The notes beneath the pieces were generated by a model that was given only the letters and a program-made list of their open reading frames with translations, made no database searches and was not told the DNA's origin. A stretch of DNA of 64,000 nt. It comes from Neocallimastix lanati (nom. inval.). Taxonomy: Eukaryota; Neocallimastigomycota; Neocallimastigomycetes; Neocallimastigales; Neocallimastigaceae. The stretch covers positions 2,342,501-2,406,500 of the forward strand of contig JACVTC010000005.1 of assembly GCA_016946835.1 (NCBI GenBank). Reading direction: 5' to 3'. Below, piece after piece: positions 1 to 9,721 of the stretch. Numbering within the stretch: position 1 is the stretch's first letter; each line of letters begins with the position of its first letter. A program made the translations under genes and the position numbers.

Positions 1-293
1 AAATCTTTTAAAATAACAAATATTGTAAATTAATTTGAATAATTGTTAAACTGTATTAAATATAAAATATTTGATATTAATACTTATTGTATTTTTGTTT
101 CATTTGAATATTCACTTTAACTTTATTAAAACTTTTATATAATAATTTATTATATAATATAAACATATTATATAATACATATTCATTGCTTATTCATTAT
201 TATATTAGTGATTCGTTCGTTATAATATTTATTTTTCAATTGTTTGAAAATAAAATGGTCAAATTAACACAGTTCCAAATTCAGGTAACATTA

Positions 294-376
294 ACCTGGA
301 TGGCTAAGTTGGTCTAAGGCAGCACACTCAATATGTGTTATCGAAAGATGCGCGAGTTTAAATCTCGCTTCCGGTA
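294..376 (+). tRNA. tRNA-Leu (CAA) candidate, slightly divergent
   Basis: The sequence folds as a class II (long variable arm) tRNA. The acceptor arms pair at 294-300 and 369-375 with one mismatch at the fourth pair. The D arm has the leucine/serine-type GGTCTAAGGC. The anticodon stem GCACA/TGTGT carries loop CTCAATA, giving anticodon CAA (reads UUG). The variable arm is ATC-GAAA-GAT and the T stem is GCGAG/CTCGC. Odd points are U at position 37, where a purine is expected, and a T loop TTTAAAT that lacks the usual C56. It may be a diverged functional gene or a recent pseudogene. The following run TTTTCTTTTT could terminate Pol III. Confidence 0.6.
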
Positions 377-1469
377 AGGCTTTTCTTTTTAAGAAATACT
401 TTTTTGCTACCTTTTATTGTCTAATCTATTATTTTCAGTTTTTCATATCAAATTGAACATATATTAAAACCTATTCTAATATATAAGAAATTAATTGCAT
501 TTCAGTACTGACTAATCCCACTTGTTTTGGTCTTGAAGTTTTTAGTGTCTTTTTTTTTTTTTTTTTGCCATGGGTAGTTTTGACGCGCTTTATCAACGTC
601 ACTTTACTAATCCTTTTTGAAAAAGTTTTATATCCATTTGAATGATGCGAGGTATAATATTATGGGATAAAAAAAAATTTTTTTAATACTTTTAATGATA
701 GATTAAAAATATACTGACAAGATAGAACCGCCGGCAATCTCTTTACCAGAGCGACGCTCCACCACTATGCCTAACAGGTACTTCGTTGTAATTATGATAC
801 AAAATATTTTATAAGAATATAAAAAGATATAATATTTATTAATTTAAATATTATTGAAATTAATTTTATTATTAATATTTACAAAATAAGTTAAAATTAA
901 TATTTATTTTATATAAGATATAATATTATAAAATTATAAAATTATTTTACTACTAATATAAGTTTATTATAAGTACAAAATTTAAATAATAATAATAATA
1001 TGGAGAATAATAAGATAAAAATTAATTAGGAAGTTTTAATTATAAAAAATGTTGTATTTTTGTTTTATTATTATGTATTAATTGAGAATGAATAATAATG
1101 AACAATTATTTTAATAAATAAATATAATAAAAGGAATATTGTATTCTAAAATAATAATTTGAGGGTATTAAATAAGTATATAATAATATTATATTAATTC
1201 ATAAATACAATATTCCCTGATTAATTCCCTCTTGCTTGTTCCATATTTTATGATATTTTTTAAATTAATTGTATCAACTACGTTTAAGAAATTATAATTA
1301 TTTGTTAAATAATTATAATTTTTTTATTCGATTATTTATCTATTATATAATTTATATATTTATTCAATTAATTAATAATTATTTATTAAGTTAATATGTA
1401 TTTGTACACTTAATTATAGTTTTAGTTAAAACTTTTCTTTAATTTAAATTTGCTTAATATACATTTATT
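377..1469. other. AT-rich spacer, no gene seen
   Basis: Very AT-rich sequence with short poly-T and AAT/TTA runs. Apart from the tRNA-Thr-like segment I see no open frame with recognisable content. The rightmost part may be the unresolved far end of the Copia LTR that begins at 1696. Confidence 0.5.
708..779 (-). pseudogene. tRNA-Thr-like sequence (GGT), decayed
   Basis: On the minus strand a box A-like segment (TAGTGGTGGAGC) and a box B-like segment (GGTTCTATC) flank an anticodon loop CTGGTAA, which gives anticodon GGT (threonine). The T stem GGCGG/TTGTC pairs only with wobble pairs. The anticodon stem has one mismatch, the D stem pairs poorly, and the acceptor arms do not match. This looks like a tRNA pseudogene, or the head of a tRNA-derived short repeat, rather than a working tRNA. 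Confidence 0.4.
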
Positions 1470-1696
1470 TTTTTCAAAAATATAAGTTAATAAACAGTTA
1501 TTTAAAAATATCAATAACTAGACACATGAATTTACAAAATAAATATTTATTTGTATTTTATAATTATGATTTTTTTTTAAAATTTAACATAATTACTTAG
1601 TTTTAAACTTTTTAAAATGTTATAAATATAATTTATTTGTTATTACAATATTAAGAATAAATTAGCAATTATTTTAATAATTTGTTATTTTTCACA
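1470..1696 (-). repeat. Copia-type 3' LTR relic (inner part)
   Basis: On the minus strand a polypurine tract (plus-strand 1697-1710, sense TTTTTTGGGGAG) is followed directly by TGTGAAAAATAAC, the layout of a Copia 3' LTR start. The first ~225 bp match, in opposite orientation, the sequence at about 6950-7205. This shows a repeated LTR family. The distal end of the LTR (below 1470) could not be fixed. Confidence 0.6.
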
Positions 1697-1789
1697 CTCC
1701 CCAAAAAATCTAATTTCAATAAAAAAAAAATAAAAGAAAAAAATAAACTTTATTAAAAAGAGAAAAAAAAAATGATGATAAATTTTAAT

Positions 1790-2735
1790 TCAATCTCTTT
1801 AGAACTTCGTTAGTAGAGAATTTCTAAACTTACCTATTAAGGTTTTGTTCAAATACTTAATAAAGCCATCTGCCAGATTATTTTTAGATTTTATATATTT
1901 TAGTTCAATAAGTTTTTCACTAACTAAATCTCTAATATGATGATATCGAATATCGATATGTTTTGATTTTGGATTTATCGATTGATTTTCACCATTATAT
2001 ATTGTTGCCTTATTACCTACAAATATTATAATGCAATTGATATTTATATTTAATTCATTCAAAAATTTTTTATACCATAAAGAATGTCTAGCACATTCGC
2101 TAAAGCTATAATACTCAGCTTCGGCAGTGGAGGTAGAAAAGCAATATTATAATTTAGAGTACCAACTTGTTGGGGTATTTCCTAACATCATTAAAAATCC
2201 AGAAGTGGATTTTCTTGTATTTGAATCACCTGCGTAGTCTGCATCCACAAAGACTTTTAAATTCATTCCCTTTTGAATTTTTATACCATAATTTCTTGTA
2301 TATTGAAGATAATTAAAAATCTTCAAAGCATTCTTCCAATCTTCCAAAGTAGGATTGCTTGATTTTCTAGCAGCCTTGCTAACTGAAAAAGTATGTCGGT
2401 CCTGGTACAGATTCCTAATCTTCATATTTTTTTTCTTTGCTTCTTTTTTCCTTGAGTTGAGAAAAAGAGATATCTGGAAAAATTTATTTGAGATAATTAT
2501 AGCATTCTTTCCAATTGTTGTTGAATTATAATACATTGATCCATCCTATGTTTTCGGAAAAAGCTCGGTTCAGCATTCCTACTTTGGAATTATCGAAGAT
2601 ATCGGAATCAATAATTTCTAGCTCATTTAACATATTTTGAAGTGTAGCTAGAAAAATATGAATATTTCCATTAATGTCAAATTTTAAAAGATTAATTTTA
2701 TTTTCTAATATCATTCTCCTGTGTTCTAATAACAT
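1790..2735 (-). pseudogene. Ty1/Copia gag-RNase H relic with internal deletion
   Basis: Sense reads right to left. Plus-strand 2735-2526 encodes a Copia Gag-like segment (ILENKINLLKFDINGNIHIF and the following residues). It runs straight into Copia RNase H sequence at 2536-2147, with VDADYAGDSNTRKSTSGFLM and an SWYSK-like end. After frame breaks at about 2060-2150, where a STSTAEAEYYS-like stretch is readable, the C-terminal RNase H follows at 2062-1799 (NPKSKHIDIRYHHIRDLVSE, then KNNLADG). Protease, integrase and reverse transcriptase are missing, so an internal deletion has joined gag to the end of pol. A 3' LTR follows at 1696. It is dead, but the family is recognisable from order and motifs. 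Confidence 0.75.
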
Positions 2736-2739
2736 TCGA

Positions 2740-5085
2740 TGTACATTAGAATTTCCTTATTCATTCCCTTCCAATAGCAATTATGTTTCAACCTGTGTTA
2801 AGTTTTATAGATTCCCTTGTGTCCCACCGAATGCGTCGTTTCTTCTATTAGTTGAAACCTCTATTTTTTTGGTCATCAACTATTTTCCTAAGTCTACCAT
2901 CTTGTTTATAATAATTTTTTTCCAATCTAACACTATGATTCTTCGACTAATGAAATCTTCTATCTTTTGCGAGAGTAGCACCACTTTATTGTCTTCACTA
3001 TCTTAAAATATATGTATGTTTAAACTTCTTTACACAGTATAGGGCTACAGTTCCCTCCAAGTCAGTAACACTATAATTAGTTTCGACTTTCTTGAGTGCT
3101 CTACTGACGTAATAGATCAGTTTTTCTACTCCATTTTCATCCTTTTGCATAACGGCTCCTTCAAATTCCAGAACGAATTGCATCGGTCCTATAATAAATG
3201 CTTTATTAAAATCGGGTGGTACCAATATGGGGACTTGTATTAATTGTTCCTTTAAAGTCTTGAAAGCTAAGTCAGCTTCAGTTGTCCAATCGAATTTGGA
3301 ATTTTCTTTAACAACTTGAAAAATGGGCCATCAATTTGTGCAAAATCCTTAATAAACTTCCGATAGTATCCAACTGCACTTAGAAAGGAGCGAAGTTTAG
3401 AGACATCCTTCGGAGGAAGCCAGGTTTCAATTACCTTGACCTTTTTAGGTATTGGTTTAATGCCTTCAATAGATACAATATGACCTAATAGCTCCATTTC
3501 CTTTTGAAAGAAGTGACGTTTCTCCAAATTCAATTTAAATCTATTATCTTTAAGTAAAGAGAAAATTTTGGCAAGATAGTGTTGATACTGGCACAATAAT
3601 TCAAAAAGATTTCACCATGTTGTCCTTCGAATCTGTTCGTATATCTTAGATATTTTGTTTTCATTTAACTTATTAACTGTATTGGTTATTATTCTTTCTT
3701 AGCTGTCTTTGCTGTTGCTCTTGGGGCTAATTTTAATTTTCGTTAGAAAACAGAATAAAATTTTGGAAAGAGGTCGAGTAAATGAACTTACTTAGTACCA
3801 ACTTCTGTGCCTGCTACCTTATCCACCAAATTCTCCAATAAATAATCTTCAAATCCATCCATCAAGCGGATGTAACGCTCTAGTCGTGTCACTCTTTCAG
3901 TTAAGTCTTCATTTTTATCTTCTTCCGTTCCAGCTTTTTTACAATTCTTTAAGACGCTCCACTTTATTTCTTCGTTTAACTGGCTCTATTCGCTTTTCAG
4001 ATAAATAAGACAAGTTCAGCTGAGAAGTACTGGTGTAGTTTCTTTGTTCTTTTAGTTCTTCCTGATCCATTTCAACTTCTACTGGTTCCATAGTTTCTTC
4101 TAACTTTAGGGAATCCACTTGTTGTTCTTTATTGATTTTTACTTCTTCACTTCTATTGGTTTCTTCCACGATTTTGTTTTCTTCCTGAGGTTGTGGGTGT
4201 TATGCATTATAGCAAGAGTTGAAATTGGAATTGGGTTCTCTTTTAACTCCGATCTATCCGAGTAATTTGGTTTTGTATAGGGATTACTTTTTCTATTTCT
4301 ACGAGTGGTTTCTTTACCGCGGGATAACGGCTTTCTTGATGGAAGTTGTAGTACTTTGAATTTGATTGGAGAACTCCTGATTGGCTATTATAATGGTGGT
4401 TTGTTTACTGGAAGTTTTCCTTCTTCCATCTTCTAATTTAAAAGTTCTTTTGCTTCCGTTTCAGCCAACTTCTTAAAGGTATAGGGAATTTCTGGAGATT
4501 TGTAACCAGGTTCATTGTACCTAAAGCACTTAATAGAACTAGATTTCCTATAAGGTATATACTTAACATCTTTGTCGTTGGTAGCCAAAGTTACCTTCTT
4601 CGTGATATTTTTAATATATCCTTGTTTTTTTATTTGATTTCGTATTTCCCATGAATCTTCTTGGTGTAGATACATTTTGTTTTTCACGGTAGCCTCTTCA
4701 TGGTTGATATTCGCTGTTACAATACTTAGAATAATCTTGAGGATTCCTGTTACGGATTGATTCATTTCTGTATTGATAAGCATCATCATCTATATTCCTG
4801 AGGTTCCTATAGAAGGGGTGATTAGTCATATAATTTCGGTTTTGTACTACCATAGAAACATTTCTTGGGTTCTTTTCTTCTTTTGTTGTAATCCTTTCTT
4901 TCTTTCTTGAATTTCTTTTTCGGTAGTTTCGGCCAACTAAGCAATTTCAAACGCTTCTTGTAAGTTGCCGACCTTTGCAATAGATTCTTGGGAACACGAA
5001 AAAATCCTGGGACTTATAGATTTTTTATGTTCCTTAACTGTAATTAGTTTTTGATAATCCCGACTAAGGTTGTAGTTAGGGTAAA
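2740..5085 (-). pseudogene. Decayed Ty3/Gypsy element of the A/B type
   Basis: Reading right to left, fragments follow the order of elements A and B. Gag core: RDYQKLITVKEH near 5060-5010. Gag zinc-knuckle region: CFRYNEPGYKSPEIPYTF near 4530, with the second Cys and the His of the CCHC motif lost. A Lys/Glu-rich linker lies at 4169-3939. The RT thumb (KLNLEKRHFFQKEMELLGHI) and connection (GYYRKFIKDFAQI) lie at 3596-3267. RNase H at 3225-2998 contains NYSVTDLEGTVALYCVKKFK. A heavily broken integrase N-terminus follows to about 2750. There are many frameshifts, the RT palm and most of the integrase are gone, and I could not identify LTRs. It is older than A, A2 and B. Confidence 0.8.
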
Positions 5086-6440
5086 ATTTTATTTATTTAT
5101 TTCTTTTTCCTTTGCTTCTTTTTTATTTAGAGAGAATTCGTTACTTATATACTTTTACATAAAATTAAAATTTCTATTTAATTTAATATATATTTAATTT
5201 TTAAATTATTTCACTATAAATAATTGTTTCAATTAAAAATATAAACTAACCTAATAATTTAATTGCTCTTAACTTTAATATCATTAATTAATTATATACA
5301 TGTTTATTTTTAATTATTTTATTATATAATAATTATTTCAATTAAAAATATAAATTATCTTAATAACTTAATTGATTTTAATTTTAATATTATTAATTAA
5401 TTATTTATATACATGATGATTTTATTTATTTATTTAACCTATTATATCTTAAAATATTTTCATCTTTGCTTGTTTATTAATTTAACACCGAAAATATTAA
5501 ATTTTTATATTTTCTGAAAACGTACTATAATTTATACGGAATATTTAAAATATTCGTATTTATAATAGTTTTGGACTCAACAACATTGGGGAATGTATTA
5601 AATAATATATTCTAATAATAATATTATTTATAATATATAGTTATTTAAAGATTCTTATTTTATGATGTTTGTTTTTATAAAGTTTTATTTTTTTACTTTA
5701 TTTTATTTAGTTATTTTAATAAGTTTTATTTTATTACTATTCTTTTACTAATTAACTACTAAAAATTATAAATATTTTACTAATAATTATTTAAACTAAT
5801 TATATTAAAACTAATATCTTAACTATTAACTATTATAAAGTTTTATTTTTTTTATATTTTTTATTTTATTTTATTTAGTTATTTTAATAAGATTTATTTT
5901 ATTACTATTCTTTTACTAATTAACTACTAAAAATTATAAATATATTTTATTAATAATTATTTAAACTAATTATATTAAAACTAATATTTTAACTATTAAC
6001 TAAATTAATTGAAATATTTTTATAATATTAAATCAAATATTACTAACAATACATATCAATAATAATTTATTAGCAAATAATTTTTTTTATTATATTATCC
6101 CTATATTAAATCAAAATTACTATATATATTATATAAATATTAAAATAAAAGTCTATAACGTAATAACTAAATTTTATACTATTATAGTATTATTTTACAT
6201 AGTTTATAATTAATATAATTCATTACTTCTATATAATTAGTTTTATATAATATATATTATAAACTATATAAAATTAATATAGTTTAATAATAATTTTAAA
6301 TAATATTATATTTTTTTTCATCTTGTATCATAATGTAATAATTTCATTATAATGTTTATTATAATAAAATTATTAGCTACAACTTAATATTAACATCAAG
6401 TTGAGGAAATAAAAAAAAACAATAGAAATAATAAAGAAAA
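5086..6440. repeat. AT-rich spacer with two local tandem duplications
   Basis: No coding content is seen. Two imperfect tandem duplications are readable. One has a unit of about 108 bp (5215-5310 repeated at 5325-5420, sharing TTTCAATTAAAAATATAAA). The other has a unit of about 163 bp (5672-5834 repeated at 5835-6003, sharing TATAAAGTTTTATTTTTTT and a following TTTACTAATTAACTAC). They may be remnants of LTR or 5' untranslated sequence of the neighbouring relics. Confidence 0.55.
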
Positions 6441-6949
6441 TTTAACTTATCTTTCAATAGAACAGTTTATTATAAACAAATATAATAAGCAACACAAGAT
6501 GGAAAAGAAGCTTATTATTGAAAAATATCGTTAATTTTTTATTTAGTATTATTATATATTTATTATATATTTGCTATATAATAATAACTCTTGATTTCTC
6601 AAAAATTAGAGAAATAAATGACTATTTATGCGAAAAATTAAAATAATAGAAATTTTTATAAAAATAATAATTAAAAGGTTTTCTAATCTTAACAATTATC
6701 ATATCTGGAAAAAGATTAGAAGAAAAAACTAAAAAAGTTTTTTAAGAAAAAACCAATTTATTATTGTAATAAATTAGAAACAACCTTAAAGTCTGATTAA
6801 ATTAATTCATATTTTAATAAAAAAAATAATAAATATTAAAGTCAGATTAAATTAATTCATATTATAATAAAAAAATAATAATTAAATAATCAATTTATTA
6901 CTATTGAAATTAACAAAACTTATAATTAATTAAATTAATTAAATAAAAT
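6440..6949 (-). repeat. D-family solo LTR relic
   Basis: Contains the D-family R-region motif ATAATAACTCTTGATTTCTC at 6581-6600, with a TATA-like element upstream in the sense direction (plus-strand 6625-6632). It also has the conserved loop AAAAAGATTAGAAGAAAAAA at about 6710-6730, whose flanking stem arms are decayed. A ~49-bp direct repeat containing GATTAAATTAATTCATATT occurs at about 6795 and 6844. Ends could not be resolved; the right end abuts a Copia-type LTR at 6950. Confidence 0.5.
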
Positions 6950-7440
6950 TGTCAAAAATAACAAATTATTAAAATAATTATTAATTTATTCTTAATATTG
7001 CAGTAACCAATAAATTATATTTATAACATTCTAAAAAGTGTAAAACTTAGTAATTATGTTAAATTTGAAAAAAAAACTCTTGATCTAATAATAAAATACC
7101 TCTAACAAAGACATAATTATAAAATACAAATAAATATTTATTTTATAAATTCATGTGTCAAATTATTGATATTTTTAAATAAGTGTTTATTAATTTATAT
7201 TTTTGAAAGATTAAGAGTTTCAGTCTCATCCGATTGAATTAAACGAAAAAGCTAAGTGTACCATTATATATAAGAATAGAATATTATTCAATAATACAAT
7301 TTTTAAAACCATTACGATACTAATCATTACTTATTTATTTATATATTTAATATTTCGTTTATCATATAATATTTATTAAATAAAAAATAAATTATACACA
7401 AATGTATCTCCAAACATCAATGATATGATGAAAAAAAATA
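6950..7440 (+). repeat. Copia-type solo LTR relic
   Basis: Starts TGTCAAAAATAAC. Its first ~255 bp are the inverted counterpart of the Copia 3' LTR at 1696-1470. Further in, GATTAAGAGTTTCAGTCTC resembles the matching part of the Copia LTR at the right end of the window, suggesting one broader Copia LTR lineage. The right boundary is estimated. Confidence 0.5.
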
Positions 7441-7499
7441 GATAAAAATGTCTAATATGATTCTATTAAAATTAAAAGACATAAAAAAAAAGAAAAATT

Positions 7500-7832
7500 T
7501 CAGCTACATTCTTAAACTGAAAATAGAAACAAAATTGATAGTTACGAAATTCAATCAAAAAAATAAAATATTAAATATGTTAGCTATATAGTTTAAATGA
7601 AAGTATGAAACATTAATGTCAGATATATAATATAAGCTGAAAGTAGGTTAGAAAAAAGTCAGCTATACAATATAAACTGAAAATAAGTTAAAAAAATGTC
7701 AGCTATTTAATAATATAAACTGAATATAAGTTTAAAACTGTCAGCTATATAACAATATAAGCTGAAGATAATTCTAAAAAATAAAAAAGTTATTTATTTA
7801 ACAATATAAGCTGAAGATAATTCTAAAAAATA
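7500..7832 (+). repeat. Tandem array of hairpin-forming ~50-60 bp units
   Basis: Imperfect units share TCAGCTATATAAxAATATAAGCTGA. In each, TCAGCT and AGCTGA form the arms of a short palindrome, followed by an A-rich spacer. About six units are recognisable, the last two nearly identical (AAGCTGAAGATAATTC repeated). The array ends exactly where the truncated 3' LTR of D1 begins. Confidence 0.6.
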
Positions 7833-8418
7833 AAAAGTTATTCTTTCAGGAAAAAGATTATGAGAAAAAACCTGAAAGATAAAATAAATTAATTATTTAT
7901 TATTTAATATAATTTAATATTATTTAATATTATTTAATATTATTTAATATTATTTAATATTATTTAATATTATTTAATATTATTTAATATTGGCAATTAA
8001 CCAATATTTTATGAAATTATTTATTATGATGTTTTAAGTTTATAATTATTAACTAATTTTATATTAATTTAATATTAATTATATTAATATTAAATGTTTT
8101 AATATAATTAATCACGTAAATTGTTAATGATAAATCAAATGATTAATTATTTATATTAAATAGAAATTGGTTATTAATTAAAGATATTGTTTATATTTCA
8201 TAATAATTAATTATTAATTAGTTAAAAAATTAATTTTATCAATTAATAATTATTTTTATTTTATTATTTAATAACAATTATTAAAATTATAGTATATTAA
8301 ATAATATTAAGTGTTATTTTATTGAAAAATTATTTAAATCTTAATTAATAATAAAAATAAATATAATATTTATATTATATTTGGTTAAGTGTGACTAATT
8401 AATTAGTCAACACTTACA
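7833..8418 (-). repeat. D1 3' LTR, truncated at the end of U3
   Basis: Matches the right-hand LTR (12743-13318) almost base for base, apart from one extra copy of a 10-bp TATTTAATAT unit in the minisatellite at about 7900-7990. The match stops at 7833, upstream of the TATA box in the sense direction, so R and U5 are missing and the hairpin repeat array takes their place. The family start TGTAAG lies at 8418 on the minus strand. Confidence 0.8.
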
Positions 8419-9670
8419 TTGTCTCTCCTACGTTTGATTCACTATTGTTTAGGTTTTTATTCCTTTCCGTATATGGTTCCAACTGAGAAATGTGAAATAT
8501 TGGATGTAATTGTGAATTCTCGGGAAGCTTTAGCTTAAAATTATTTCTACCTTTATCTTCAATTATTTCAAAAGGTCCTAAGTATTGGACCGATAACTTC
8601 CTGGAAGGTTCGTTAGTGAAATAATATCTTCTAAGCCAGACTTTATCATTGATTGTTAATTTTGGACCTTGTTGTTTTTTGTTGTCTCCATATTTCTTGA
8701 AATCCTGTTTTGCCTTTATCAATTGTTTCTTTAAAGCATTGAAATGTTCGGTCCAATTTCTAACGAGCTCTGATGCATTATCTTTAAGAAGACTCGGAGG
8801 TGTATCAATTTGGAATGAGGGGTTGAAACCGTAATTTGCAACAAAGGGTGTTTTACCTATTGATTTATGAATTGAATCGTTGTAAGTGATTTCACAAAAA
8901 GGAAGATAGAAAAACCAGTCATGCTGAGTTAAAGAACAATAGCAACGTAAATATTGCTCTATTACTGCGTTTGCTCTTTCCACCTGTCCGTTTGATTGTT
9001 GGTGATGTGCCGTTGCTAAATTTGGTTTTGCATTTATATAAGAACATAAGGCAGTCCAAAATTCAGCTGAAAATTGTGATCCGTGATCCGATACTATAAC
9101 TTTAGGGAATCCGTGGTATTTGAATACGTTAAATAGTAGAAGTTTTGCCGTAAGTTCCGAAGAGGGTACATCAGAGGTAGCAACCAAATGAATCATTTTT
9201 GTGAGATGGTCTGAAACAACCATTATACAGGTACAATCTTGGGATCGTGGAAGTTGAACGATGAAATCTACACCTATTATTTCCCATGGTTTAGTTGGTA
9301 CTGGAAGCGGAATAATTAAGCCATATGGTTTATGACGGCGTACTTTGCAAGATCCACATGTTTTACATGAAAGAACGTAATTGGAGATATCGTTCTTCAT
9401 CAGCGGCCACCAATAATTCCTGCTAATTCTTTCAAGAGTTTTTTCAATTCCAAGGTGTCCTCCAAGTGGATCATCATGCATTTTTCGAAGTAAAGTAATT
9501 CTAAGATTAGAGGGAACAATAATTTTGTTATTAAAGTGGAGAATGTTATTTTTTAATTGAAATAGTGAACTTTTAAAATTTTTTGTTTTATCTTTGAATT
9601 TGTTAAGTATATTGGAACAATAAGGGTCTTGAGATTGCATTTCTTGAAGTTTGACTAAGTTATCTTCCAT
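8414..9670 (-). pseudogene. D1 integrase part of gag-pol (downstream of an in-frame stop)
   Basis: Integrase region of the D1 polyprotein, in the same frame as 9722-12427 but separated from it by one TAA at 9722-9724. The N-terminal HHCC zinc module includes MHDDPLGGHLG and CKTCGSC. The DDE catalytic core is visible: GVDFIVQLP, VSDHGSQFSAEF, then QQSNGQVERAN with the Glu 36 residues after the second Asp. A GPF-type module follows (YLGPFEII), ending with HPIFHISQLEPYT; no chromodomain is seen. The stop codon TAA uses the first bases of the 3' LTR. The listed start is only the first ATG after the stop. Integrase motifs look intact, so this part would be lost only through the upstream stop. Confidence 0.85.
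8419..8434 (-). other. D1 polypurine tract
   Basis: Sense CGTAGGAGAGACAA directly before the LTR start TGTAAG. D2 and D3 have AAGGAGGTGCAA and AAAGGGAGCAA at the same place; all end in CAA. This is the expected site of plus-strand DNA priming. Confidence 0.6.
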
Positions 9671-9721
9671 AGAGAGGCAAAAATTATTTTCTTTTAATAA
9701 AATTTGAGATTCATTAATGTT

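Noticed and set aside
2674-3006. 110-codon plus-strand ORF opposite the Gypsy relic
   Set aside because: The minus strand here carries broken integrase N-terminal sequence and Copia gag; the plus-strand peptide matches nothing and is a shadow.
7895-7990. Regular 10-bp TATTTAATAT repeats considered as a CRISPR-like array
   Set aside because: Contiguous units without unique spacers; a minisatellite in the D1 LTR, repeated in its partner LTR.
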